Assembly: GCA_017513195.1 (NCBI GenBank)
Contig: JAFXGM010000038.1
Span: 1-64,000, forward strand
Length of the DNA stretch: 64,000 nucleotides
Direction of reading: 5' to 3'
From: Clostridia bacterium
GTDB taxonomy: Bacteria > Bacillota > Clostridia > Oscillospirales > Acutalibacteraceae
The translations under genes were made by a program, and so were the position numbers. The notes beneath the pieces were generated by a model. That model worked only from the letters and a program-made list of their open reading frames with translations, searched no databases and was not told the origin of the DNA. Positions 18,011 to 25,326 of the stretch are shown piece by piece. The first letter of the stretch is position 1. Each line of letters opens with the position of its first letter.

Positions 18011-18991
18011 ATGAAAAAATGTCCTTTTTGTTCAGCTGAAATTTTAGACGAAGCTGAATTTTGTTTATACTGTATGCGGCAGTTAACACCAAAAACACCT
18101 GTTACAAGTAAACCAAAAAAATCTTATTTATGGGCTTTTATCATTTCTGTTTTGTCGGCTTTAATTCTTTGTGCCATAGTTTTTCTTATAATTATGTTTT
18201 CTCCAAAAAACCAAGGTTTTACCTCAAGCGAGGCATCGGCAACAATTTCTAACACCGATATCTACGATGATTTTTCAAGCGATACTTCCGATTTTGAGAA
18301 TTCAATCACCGATTCTACGCCCGACGACTTAAAAACGCCTAATAATAGCGAAGAGAAAAATACATCCGAAACAAATAACACTACAAGCCGCACTGATACT
18401 GAAAAAACAAACGATAATGTCATTTCATCGGTTCCAATTGAAAGCAGTTCTTCAGATATGGTTTCATCCGATAATAATTCTTCCCAACAAATAGAATCCA
18501 CCCCATCATCCAGCGAAGAACACTCTACTAAACCTGTACAAATTTGGTCTATAAAAGAGGTTGACGGCGGCGTTGAAATTACGGGTATCGAAAATTACAA
18601 TGCTTCCGGCAGTTATGAAATTCCCTCACAAATCGATGGCAAAACAGTTGTTGGCATTGGTTTGCAGGCCTTTTACTATGAGCAAGATTTAAAAAGCATA
18701 ACCTTGCCCGATACACTAAAATATATAGACGAACAGGCCTTTGCAAACTGCAATTCGCTTACCGAGATAATTATTCCCGCAAACGTTACGGAGATTAAGA
18801 GCAACGCATTTATGTCCTGCAGTCAGCTCACACGCGTATATATTAAATCCCGCAAAGTAACCATCGCAAACTATGCCTTTTCGAATTCGTACCAGCGAAA
18901 TGTGTCGTTGACAATTTATGCTCCCTCGTCGGTTATGAATAAAATCAGCGCTTTGGCCTATGATGCAGAATATGTAGAATGGAACGGATAA
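18011..18991 (+). CDS. Zinc-ribbon, single-pass protein with BspA-type leucine-rich repeats
   Basis: 326 residues. Order: zinc ribbon (MKKCPFCSAEILDEAEFCLYC), cytoplasmic linker, one transmembrane helix (~38-62), a long Ser/Thr/Asp/Asn-rich extracellular stalk (~65-175), then two to three BspA/LRR_5 repeats (YEIPSQIDGKTVVGIGLQAF, ITLPDTLKYIDEQAF, IIPANVTEIKSNAF). The topology suggests a cytoplasmic metal-binding head with an outside ligand- or surface-binding domain. Coupled to the XRE-like gene just upstream, supporting a signalling role by inference only. Confidence 0.8.
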   Translation: MKKCPFCSAEILDEAEFCLYCMRQLTPKTPVTSKPKKSYLWAFIISVLSALILCAIVFLIIMFSPKNQGFTSSEASATISNTDIYDDFSSDTSDFENSITDSTPDDLKTPNNSEEKNTSETNNTTSRTDTEKTNDNVISSVPIESSSSDMVSSDNNSSQQIESTPSSSEEHSTKPVQIWSIKEVDGGVEITGIENYNASGSYEIPSQIDGKTVVGIGLQAFYYEQDLKSITLPDTLKYIDEQAFANCNSLTEIIIPANVTEIKSNAFMSCSQLTRVYIKSRKVTIANYAFSNSYQRNVSLTIYAPSSVMNKISALAYDAEYVEWNG

Positions 18992-19009
18992 CAACTATAT
19001 CTTATAATA

Positions 19010-19053
19010 ATTAAAAAACGTAAAACCCCCACATCTTTCACCTGTGGGGGTTT
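19010..19053 (-). terminator. Terminator of the four-repeat RNA
   Basis: Minus strand AAACCCCCACA-loop-TGTGGGGGTTTTACGTTTTTT. The stem also reads as a terminator for the LRR gene on the plus strand. Confidence 0.8.
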
Positions 19054-19083
19054 ATATTATTTATTAAGTTTTAACTGTACATC

Positions 19084-19265
19084 GGACTCACCGTCTGTAT
19101 ATTTTAGTTTTCGAAAATAAAACTAACTAAACTTTCGGACTCATTCCTTTACATAAAATTTGTTTTGAGTTAAAAACTTGATTAAACCTTTGGACTCAGT
19201 CCTTTACTTAATTTTAGTTGTCGGGTTACAGTGTTACCTGTACATTGGACTCACGCCTTTCAATT
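19084..19265 (-). repeat. Four degenerate ~55-nt tandem repeats
   Basis: Core TGAGTCC is exact in all four copies; upstream AAAGG is kept in three. Copies one and four share ATGTACAG after the core, the middle two share a GTTTA tail. Copies are imperfect, unlike CRISPR repeats. Confidence 0.8.
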
Positions 19266-19336
19266 TATTTTTTCATAATTGCTGGTGGAGTTTCCCTCAT
19301 AGCGTTTTACCGCTCCTTTCTTTTCTTTCCGTCTTT

Positions 19337-19365
19337 ATTATAAGCAATTATCAACAAATTGTCAA
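19337..19365 (-). promoter_or_regulatory. Perfect sigma-A promoter of the four-repeat RNA
   Basis: Minus-strand TTGACA (19360-19365), exactly 17 bases, TATAAT (19337-19342). There is no coding gene within 300 bases downstream on this strand. Confidence 0.85.
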
Positions 19366-19455
19366 GCAAAAGTTAATAACTTTTATGTATTTTGTATAAA
19401 AAACCAAATTATGTAAACCTTTTTGGGCCATTTGCACAAAAGGAAAACAATTCTA

Positions 19456-19484
19456 TTGACGCACAGCAAAATTTGGGGTAAAAT
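19456..19484 (+). promoter_or_regulatory. Sigma-A promoter for DUF1292 gene
   Basis: TTGACG (19456-19461), 17-base spacer, TAAAAT (19479-19484), about 35 bases before the ATG. Confidence 0.75.
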
Positions 19485-19519
19485 AGATATGTTAGTGAAC
19501 TTGATTGGAGGAACAAAAA

Positions 19520-19831
19520 ATGAGCGAAATTAATAAGAACGAAGAATATAATCCCGATATAGTTACACTTAGTGACGACAGTGGTAAAGAATATGTTTTT
19601 GAAGTTTTGGATGCTATTGAAACCGACGAAGCACGCTATTTGGCGCTTTTGCCACAGTATTCTGATCCAAAAGAAATGTTGGACGATTCGGGCGAATTGG
19701 TAATTGTTAAGGTTGGCGAAGAAGACGGCGAGGAATATTTCTACGAAATCGAAGATGACGACGAGTACGAAACCGTTGCTGATGCTTTTGTTGACAGACT
19801 TCAAGATTTTTTTGAAATAGACGAGAAATAA
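19520..19831 (+). CDS. DUF1292 (YrzB-like) acidic protein
   Basis: 103 residues, very acidic, with the DUF1292 core DIVTLSDDSGKEYVFEVLD, then DEARYLALLPQ and a second strand pair ELVIVKVGEEDGEEYFYEIED, the usual layout of this conserved Firmicutes family of unknown function. Start: the ATG at 19520 has GGAGG seven bases upstream; an in-frame TTG at 19505 lies within that ribosome site. The gene ends nine bases before the 6S RNA, so readthrough into the RNA is possible. Confidence 0.9.
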   Translation: MSEINKNEEYNPDIVTLSDDSGKEYVFEVLDAIETDEARYLALLPQYSDPKEMLDDSGELVIVKVGEEDGEEYFYEIEDDDEYETVADAFVDRLQDFFEIDEK

Positions 19832-19839
19832 ACTTAAAC

Positions 19840-20045
19840 GTCACGTTCTGCCTTGTGCGTGTATCTAGGCTTATATAACCCTACAAGATAATAAAAAGGG
19901 ATTTCTGCTCAGGCGGCGGGCTTGCAGACCTCCCGCGGCGGTGCCGAGTTCGGAAGAAGGGAGCGCGAAACCGCTTGGCGAAAACCCACCTGAACTAAAG
20001 ATCAGGTTATCATCAAGCCGTTACGGCAAGGCGGAACGAAAGAAT
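19840..20045 (+). ncRNA. ssrS: 6S RNA
   Basis: About 200 nt with the 6S layout: a 12-bp closing stem (CGTTCTGCCTTG at 19844-19855 with CAAGGCGGAACG at 20027-20038, one G-U), a 5' strand containing TTATATAACCCTACAAG, a long apical arm, and on the 3' strand a small hairpin ACCTGA-loop-TCAGGT (19988-20008). 6S binds the sigma-70/A RNA polymerase by mimicking an open promoter. No strong promoter of its own is visible; it may be processed from the DUF1292 transcript. I recognise it from shape and the conserved 5' strand, not from a covariance search. SRP RNA is the main alternative. Confidence 0.75.
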
Positions 20046-20068
20046 TTTAGATTTTGGCAAAAATTTGC

Positions 20069-20096
20069 TTGACTTATTTAAAAAAAGTAATATAAT
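20069..20096 (+). promoter_or_regulatory. Promoter for tRNA-Gln
   Basis: TTGACT (20069-20074), 16-base spacer, TATAAT (20091-20096), 21 bases upstream of the tRNA 5' end. Confidence 0.75.
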
Positions 20097-20117
20097 AAGT
20101 ATTGCTCAATTAAATAT

Positions 20118-20191
20118 TGGGGAATTGTGTAACGGTAGCACGACAGACTCTGACTCTGTTTGTTGGGGTTCGAATCCCTATTCCCCAGCCA
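20118..20191 (+). tRNA. tRNA-Gln (anticodon CUG)
   Basis: Cloverleaf: acceptor TGGGGAA pairs with TTCCCCA, discriminator G and encoded CCA (20189-20191). The D arm is GTGTAACGGTAGCAC. The anticodon loop CTCTGAC has anticodon CTG between U33 and A37. The T arm is GGGGTTCGAATCCCT. The first base T (U1) is typical of glutamine tRNAs. It has its own promoter and terminator. Confidence 0.95.
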
Positions 20192-20194
20192 ATT

Positions 20195-20232
20195 AAAAAA
20201 GGAATCAGTCCGTAAGGATTGGTTCCTTTTTT
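20195..20232 (+). terminator. Terminator after tRNA-Gln
   Basis: A 17-bp stem AAAAAAGGAATCAGTCC / GGATTGGTTCCTTTTTT with a GTAA loop, starting four bases after the tRNA CCA. Confidence 0.9.
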
Positions 20233-20250
20233 GATTTTCTTGTGTTTAAT

Positions 20251-20371
20251 CAGGGATTCGAACAAGGAGGGAGCGTAAGCGGAAGAAAACAGTCCGGTGG
20301 ACTGTTTTCGCCGACGTGGGCAACGAGCGTTAGCGAGGCGATAGCGCACGACAGTGTGCGGAAAAATCCCG
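20251..20371 (+). repeat. tRNA-adjacent palindromic repeat element
   Basis: A ~120-base non-coding element ending in inverted GGGATT (20253-20258) and AATCCC (20365-20370). It holds the stem AAAACAGTCC-ggt-GGACTGTTTT (20286-20308) and CGCAC / GTGCG (20345-20360), plus GCG-tta-GCG runs. Its left end AGGGATTCGAAC is the reverse complement of the T arm of the tRNA just upstream. High GC against the AT-rich surroundings. It looks like a small non-autonomous repeat inserted beside the tRNA; the spurious reading frames across it should not be called. Confidence 0.6.
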
Positions 20372-20389
20372 TTAAAGCGCAATTAAACA

Positions 20390-22042
20390 TCAATCTTTTG
20401 AACGGGGCAATTCCAACATTGCACCTTGTTTCCTACCAAACAAATCCCTTGGCTCGTTTGGTGTTACGGCAAAAACCTTATTTTTGCTGTAAAGCACGGC
20501 AAAACTAAAATCGTTACCAAGCTTTTCTGACAAATCCGCTTTTGCTTTTTTGTAAAGCGGGTCTTTTATTTTTAGTGCTTCGGGTATGTGCTTTTCGCAA
20601 CCGCTTTTTAGCATATCGCAAACAATTTTTTCGCGTAAAATTTCGCTGTTGCATTTTTCTTTAAAAAACTCATAAAGCTTTGAAACGTACACCGAAAGAC
20701 CCGTTTCATTTCCGTTTACCGCGTTGCCAAATTCAAAAAACAAGTCAAACGGTTCAATACCAATTTCGTTTACTAAATAGTCGAGTGTTAGCAAAAATCT
20801 ACCGCTGTTATATAGTCGCTCTAATGCATCCTCACAATTTTTAAGTTTTAAAATTTCGTCCGCTGTAAGCCACGGCGTAGACGTTACCTCATAGGGTGGT
20901 TTATCGCTATATTCACAAGGGTATTTGTCACTTTGCTCGCGCATATCAGAACCATAAAGCAGCTTTAAAAACCCCATCTGCAGCATATGGGCATGCAGGT
21001 TATAACCGATATTAAAGCTATTTTTAAAGCTCAATAAATCCTCACCCGTAAGCCCTGCGATAAGGTCGATATGTATGTGCATATTATTAAAACTTAAAAG
21101 CGTTTTTATATTTTTGATTAGTTTTTGCGTATTAGTTTTACGATTTATAAGCTTCAAGGTTTCCTCGTTAAAGGACTGCATACCAATTTCAAGTTGAACG
21201 GCACGCGGCGGCATTTGAGATAGAATAGCAAGCGTATCCTCGTGCAAAATATCACCCGCGATTTCAAAATGAAAACAAATGCCGTCGGGTATTTTTGTAC
21301 CGTAATTATCTTTAATAAAAAGTAAAATCTCGTTGGCTCTTTTATAATTAGCATTAAAGGTGCGGTCAACAAATTTAACCGTTTTTGTACCGCTATTTGC
21401 AAGAAGTATTATATTTTCTTTAACCGTTTCAATATCAAAAAAGCGAAGGCTAGAGCATCTGCCAGACAGGCAAAATGCGCAACGGTATGGACAGCCGCGA
21501 GAGGTTTCGATATAACAAATTCTACCGTTTAGGCTGTCAAAAAACTCTTGTGAATAGGGGCTTGGTGGTGTATCGGTATGTACCGCTTCGGGTATTGATA
21601 AAATGCTGCCGTTTTCTCTAAAGGTTAGTCCGTAAACAACTTCAAGTGACAGTTTGAAGTTTAAAGCATCAATAAGCTTGGGGAAGTTATATTCTCCCTC
21701 GCCCGACAGTACGAAATCTATAAATCGGTACCTTTCTAAAACGTCTTTTGCTCGGTAAGCAACCTCGGGACCACCTAAAATAATCTTGCATTCAAATTTT
21801 TCTTTTAGCTTTTTACATACGTAAAGCGTTTGCTCGATGTTCCAAATATAACAAGAAAAGGCATATATGTCAGCGGTTGGTATACCTGCAACAAAATCAT
21901 CAAGGTCGGCATTTATTGTGCTTTCAACCACAACTGCATCAATATCTGATTTGCAAAATTTGCGCATACCGGCAAGCAGACACCACGGAGCGAGCGACGC
22001 GTGAATATATTTTGAATTAAGACAACCGATTATTACCTTCAA
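20390..22042 (-). CDS. B12-binding-domain radical SAM protein (DUF4080)
   Basis: 550 residues. The N-terminal ~135 form a cobalamin-binding-like Rossmann domain (VIIGCLNSKYIHASLAPWCL, then ILGGPEVAYRAKDVL and VLSGEGEYNFPKLIDAL). The radical SAM core follows with the 4Fe-4S motif in ETSRGCPYRCAFCLSGR (CxxxCxxC). The last ~200 residues are the DUF4080 extension. Conserved in Clostridia; the reaction is unknown, though family members act on C-H bonds or methylate. Its stop lies 19 bases from the palindromic element. Confidence 0.9.
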   Translation of the reverse strand: MKVIIGCLNSKYIHASLAPWCLLAGMRKFCKSDIDAVVVESTINADLDDFVAGIPTADIYAFSCYIWNIEQTLYVCKKLKEKFECKIILGGPEVAYRAKDVLERYRFIDFVLSGEGEYNFPKLIDALNFKLSLEVVYGLTFRENGSILSIPEAVHTDTPPSPYSQEFFDSLNGRICYIETSRGCPYRCAFCLSGRCSSLRFFDIETVKENIILLANSGTKTVKFVDRTFNANYKRANEILLFIKDNYGTKIPDGICFHFEIAGDILHEDTLAILSQMPPRAVQLEIGMQSFNEETLKLINRKTNTQKLIKNIKTLLSFNNMHIHIDLIAGLTGEDLLSFKNSFNIGYNLHAHMLQMGFLKLLYGSDMREQSDKYPCEYSDKPPYEVTSTPWLTADEILKLKNCEDALERLYNSGRFLLTLDYLVNEIGIEPFDLFFEFGNAVNGNETGLSVYVSKLYEFFKEKCNSEILREKIVCDMLKSGCEKHIPEALKIKDPLYKKAKADLSEKLGNDFSFAVLYSKNKVFAVTPNEPRDLFGRKQGAMLELPRSKD

Positions 22043-22107
22043 CCCTTTGTCACCACCTTTAGTAGCTATTATACTTTATTTTTGTTTTTTTAACAACAAA
22101 TATCTTG

Positions 22108-22136
22108 TTGTTTATTGTGTTTTGTTGTGGTACAAT
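22108..22136 (+). promoter_or_regulatory. Promoter for isomerase-serine dehydratase operon
   Basis: TTGTTT (22108-22113), 17-base spacer, TACAAT (22131-22136), 22 bases before the ATG at 22158. Confidence 0.65.
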
Positions 22137-22157
22137 ATATAAAAAGGCGGTGTTGTT

Positions 22158-23021
22158 ATGCAAATTTCAACCGAAATTTCCTCTGCGGCTAAAATAATCG
22201 GCGAAGAAAAAGCAATAGAATGTATTGCAAAAGCCGGTTTTGACGCATGGGATTTTTCAATGTTCAGTATGTGTAAATACGATTGGGGAACAAAATCGGT
22301 GCTTGCTACCGATCATCCTTTGTCTAGCGAAAACTATTTAGCTTTTGCAAGAAAGTTAAAGCAGATAGGTCTTGATAACGGTATACACTGCAACCAATCG
22401 CACGCGCCGTTTCCCGTATATAGCAAAGACATACGTTCTTATTTAAAACGCGCCATTGAATGTACTGCCGAAGCGGGTGGTAAAATTTGCGTAATACATC
22501 CGGACAATTTTAAAGGGCCAGAGGAAAACGCCGAAATGTACCTTGAGTTACTACCCTTTGCCAAAGAATATGGTGTAAAACTTGCTACCGAGAATATGTG
22601 GTGCTGGGACAACGAACTCGACCACTCAACCTTTGCAGCCTGCGCTACGCCAAAAAGCTTTTGCGAGCACGTTGACGCAATTCACGACGACTTTATGGTT
22701 GCTTGCCTTGATATAGGTCACACTGAAATGAAGGGCTCGGATACCACGGCAGTAGAAATGATTAAAGCGTTAGACCACCGACTTGCGGCTCTTCACATTC
22801 ACGATAACGATAAATGGCACGACTCTCACCAAATTCCATTTTCTATGGACATAGATTTTATGCCCATTATAAAAGCGCTTAAAGAAATAGATTATAAGGG
22901 TTATTTTACATTAGAAGCCGACTGTTATTTAAAGGCATATAATGCCGATAATGTTTTGGACGGCATTAAACATTTGGCCGACAGCGCTAAAAAGCTTGCC
23001 GATATGTACGAAAGACTATAA
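22158..23021 (+). CDS. Sugar phosphate isomerase/epimerase (AP endonuclease 2 TIM barrel)
   Basis: 287 residues, a xylose-isomerase-like TIM barrel. Metal-binding residues appear at ATENMW (Glu), CLDIGHTEM (Asp, His), LHIHDND (His) and FTLEADC (Glu), the usual Glu-Asp-His-Glu set. No signal peptide. The serine dehydratase gene begins ten bases downstream, so the two form an operon. The exact sugar or inositol substrate is unknown. Confidence 0.87.
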   Translation: MQISTEISSAAKIIGEEKAIECIAKAGFDAWDFSMFSMCKYDWGTKSVLATDHPLSSENYLAFARKLKQIGLDNGIHCNQSHAPFPVYSKDIRSYLKRAIECTAEAGGKICVIHPDNFKGPEENAEMYLELLPFAKEYGVKLATENMWCWDNELDHSTFAACATPKSFCEHVDAIHDDFMVACLDIGHTEMKGSDTTAVEMIKALDHRLAALHIHDNDKWHDSHQIPFSMDIDFMPIIKALKEIDYKGYFTLEADCYLKAYNADNVLDGIKHLADSAKKLADMYERL

Positions 23022-23031
23022 GGAGAAAACT

Positions 23032-24237
23032 ATGTCCGGTATGACTTCAATTAAAGAAATTTATAAAATCGGTCGTGGACCGTCAAGCTCGCACACAATA
23101 GGTCCCGAGCGTGCTTGCAAAATATTCAAAGATCAAAACAGTACTGCCGACAGTTTTAGGGCGATACTGTTCGGCTCGCTTGCAAAAACGGGTAAAGGCC
23201 ACGGTACCGATACCGTAATTGTAAAAACCTTTGAACCTACGCCTTGCGAAATAGAATTTAATATGACTGACGATAATATTCCGCACCCTAACACTATGGT
23301 GCTTGTAGCCTTTAAAGATGGCAAAGAGATTGCGCAAACCCGAGTGTTTAGTGTGGGCGGCGGTTATATTGAGTTTGAAAATATGAGCCCCGAACGCTTA
23401 GAAAACGTTTACACCCACGACAAATTCAGCGATATTTCCGCTTACTGCAAGGACAAATCCATTAAGCTGTGGCAATATGTGTTGGAGTTTGAGGGTGCCG
23501 AGGTTAAACAGCACATAGCAACTATTTGGGATGCTATGAAGCGCTCTATTAAAAACGGACTTGAAGACGAGGGTATATTGCCGGGCGGACTCGAGGTGCA
23601 AAAAAAGGCAAAAACGCTTTTTAACAGCCAGCACATAGACGAAAGCCCCGAAACCCGACAAAACCGCATGGTCTGTGCCTATGCGTTTGCCGTAGGTGAA
23701 CAAAACGCAGCAGGCGAAACCATTGTTACAGCACCAACCTGTGGTGCGGCAGGTGTGTTACCCGCAACACTTTACTATCATCAGCAAAAATCAGGCTTTA
23801 CCGATGAGGAAATCTATCACGCTCTTATGACGGCGGGACTTATTGGTAATCTAATTAAAACCAATGCATCCATTTCAGGCGCCGAGTGTGGCTGTCAGGC
23901 CGAGGTAGGTTCGGCTTGCGCTATGGCGTCGGCGGCACTGGCCGAGCTTTTTGACCTTACAATCGATAAGATTGAATACGCCGCCGAGATTGCAATAGAG
24001 CATCATTTAGGTCTTACCTGTGACCCAATTTGCGGCCTTGTGCAAATACCTTGTATCGAGCGCAACGCCGTTGCGGCAATGCGTGCTATTAACGCAGTTA
24101 ATCTTTCAAGCTTTTTGTGGAACAGCCGTAAAATATCGCTTGACCACGTAATACACACAATGAAAGAAACGGGACTTGACCTTTCTTCCCGTTACAAAGA
24201 AACGTCAGAAGCAGGTCTTGCGAAAATTAAATTATAA
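23032..24237 (+). CDS. L-serine dehydratase, single-chain (iron-sulfur)
   Basis: Converts L-serine to pyruvate and ammonia. A 401-residue fused beta-alpha enzyme: the beta domain opens with IYKIGRGPSSSHTIGPERA, the alpha domain has APTCGAAGVLPA, SGAECGCQAEVGSACAMASA and LTCDPICGLVQIPCIERNA, whose Cys residues hold the catalytic 4Fe-4S cluster. Start: ATG at 23032 with AAGGAG upstream, in line with the family N-terminus; a longer frame overlaps the isomerase gene. Pyruvate from serine could feed the pyruvate formate-lyase encoded 18 kb away (inference). Confidence 0.94.
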   Translation: MSGMTSIKEIYKIGRGPSSSHTIGPERACKIFKDQNSTADSFRAILFGSLAKTGKGHGTDTVIVKTFEPTPCEIEFNMTDDNIPHPNTMVLVAFKDGKEIAQTRVFSVGGGYIEFENMSPERLENVYTHDKFSDISAYCKDKSIKLWQYVLEFEGAEVKQHIATIWDAMKRSIKNGLEDEGILPGGLEVQKKAKTLFNSQHIDESPETRQNRMVCAYAFAVGEQNAAGETIVTAPTCGAAGVLPATLYYHQQKSGFTDEEIYHALMTAGLIGNLIKTNASISGAECGCQAEVGSACAMASAALAELFDLTIDKIEYAAEIAIEHHLGLTCDPICGLVQIPCIERNAVAAMRAINAVNLSSFLWNSRKISLDHVIHTMKETGLDLSSRYKETSEAGLAKIKL

Positions 24238-24242
24238 AAGTG

Positions 24243-24268
24243 AAAGCCACGGATAATCCGTGGCTTTG
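24243..24268 (+). terminator. Bidirectional terminator
   Basis: AAAGCCACGG-ataat-CCGTGGCTTTG between convergent serine dehydratase and SGNH genes, T-rich on both sides. Confidence 0.8.
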
Positions 24269-24270
24269 TT

Positions 24271-25314
24271 TTATGCTAATATTTCTTTTAGTTTTTTACT
24301 GTAAACCCTCGCCATACTTGCAAAGCCACAATCGTTTGGGTGGCAATTTTCTATAAGCGAAACCTCGGCAACCGAGTCTTCAAGCAAATCACAGCCTTTT
24401 ATGTAATAAACGTTTTTATCTCCCGCCGCAATAGCGTTTTGATAGGTTTGCATCATAACGTTTATACGCTCTTTTTCGTCATCTGTAAGATGCTTTTTAG
24501 GGCGCGTTGTCATAATTATAGGAAGCTCGGGGTTTGCCTTTCTTATAATCTTGAAGAACTTTTCGTGAGTTTCTTTATATTCCTCAAGCGAATTTGCGTT
24601 ATGGTCGTAATCATAGCAAAACGCCGTCATATCAAGCGTTGCTATATATCGCGCAACCTCTTCTTCGCCCTTTGCGCTACCTGCAAATCCAAGGTTTATA
24701 AAATCGCAGTCGAGTGTGCGTGAAATTTGCGCAGGGTATGTGCTGCCCGGTCTGCCGGCGCATCCGCCTTGTGTTATCGACGAGCCATAAAACACAATAG
24801 GCTTTGTAATCTTATAATCACCCGCGGGCTTTAATGTGCTACCCTCTTTTATGCCGAGATATATTTTATATACACAGGAATAAATCGGCATATTTATTGT
24901 ATATTCTCGCTCGCAAGGGTCGGGAATGTCCACAACGTTTTCATATTCGGTGGTGGTGTCAAGCGGCGGTATAATTGTACCGTAATAGCGCTTGCCTGAA
25001 AAAACATCGCATCCCATAATTCCGGTAACCGAAAAAAACGAGAATTTGCTTTGTCCGCCTATTTGTAATTTGAGCGCAATATACGGGCTGTCGGTAACAA
25101 AACGAATTCTGCCGCCCGAGGTGTGACCGTTTAGCCAACGGATGCTGTCGTTGATGCTTTCGGCAAAATCTCGAGGCATACGCACGTAACGGTCCCCCTC
25201 GCGAAAAACACCGTGAATGTTTACGGGCGCCTTATCTATATCGTAAAAGATTAACCCGTCACGCTCTATTTTGGTTTCAACCTTCATGTTTTTGTCGATT
25301 TTTGTAAAGTCCAT
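24271..25314 (-). CDS. SGNH/GDSL hydrolase, two-domain (copy 1)
   Basis: 347 residues. An N-terminal beta-sandwich (about 1-160, with VRMPRDFAESIND and GGRIRFVTDSPYIALKL) precedes an SGNH esterase domain. Block I is VFYGSSITQGGCAGRPG with the nucleophile Ser, the Gly/Asn blocks are INLGFAGSAKG and DHNANSLEEY, and block V NCHPNDCGF holds the catalytic Asp-x-x-His (here NCHPND). No signal peptide, so a cytosolic carbohydrate or acyl esterase is likely. The next gene upstream is a close paralogue in the same order of domains. Confidence 0.88.
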   Translation of the reverse strand: MDFTKIDKNMKVETKIERDGLIFYDIDKAPVNIHGVFREGDRYVRMPRDFAESINDSIRWLNGHTSGGRIRFVTDSPYIALKLQIGGQSKFSFFSVTGIMGCDVFSGKRYYGTIIPPLDTTTEYENVVDIPDPCEREYTINMPIYSCVYKIYLGIKEGSTLKPAGDYKITKPIVFYGSSITQGGCAGRPGSTYPAQISRTLDCDFINLGFAGSAKGEEEVARYIATLDMTAFCYDYDHNANSLEEYKETHEKFFKIIRKANPELPIIMTTRPKKHLTDDEKERINVMMQTYQNAIAAGDKNVYYIKGCDLLEDSVAEVSLIENCHPNDCGFASMARVYSKKLKEILA

Positions 25315-25326
25315 AGTTCTATCCTT

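Larger units (their letters stand above)
19010..19331 (-). ncRNA. Unassigned structured small RNA with four ~55-nt repeats
   Basis: This 500-base gap between plus-strand genes carries a complete minus-strand transcription unit. A perfect consensus promoter (TTGACA-N17-TATAAT) starts it near 19330, and a strong GC-rich hairpin with T-tract ends it near 19010. There is no open reading frame of note. The 5' part has the small hairpins AGCG-gtaaaa-CGCT and GAG-GGAAA-CTC. The rest is four imperfect copies of AAAGGnnTGAGTCCrA, with cores at 19247-19253, 19192-19198, 19137-19143 and 19084-19090, spaced 55, 55 and 53 bases. I match it to no Rfam family from memory. A regulatory sRNA with repeated binding modules is a reasonable inference. 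Confidence 0.65.

Noticed and set aside
19084..19265. Regular ~55-bp repeats as a CRISPR array
   Set aside because: Repeats are imperfect beyond a 7-base core, there are only four, no cas genes are near, and they lie inside a transcript with its own promoter and terminator.
19084..19265. Hammerhead-like TGAGTCCGAAA sequence in the repeats
   Set aside because: The CUGAUGAG core is incomplete and there is no stem II or paired cleavage strand.
19840..20045. SRP RNA instead of 6S RNA
   Set aside because: GTTCGGAAGAAGG recalls the SRP tip, but the 12-bp closing stem, the TTATATAACCCTACAAG 5' strand and the 3' hairpin fit 6S better; not proven without a covariance search.
20110..20382. 90-residue minus-strand frame across tRNA-Gln and the repeat
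   Set aside because: It reads through the complement of a tRNA and a palindromic element, a known kind of spurious gene call.
20242..20508. 88-residue plus-strand frame over the element and the radical SAM gene end
   Set aside because: Lies antisense to the radical SAM gene and inside repeat sequence; no ribosome site.
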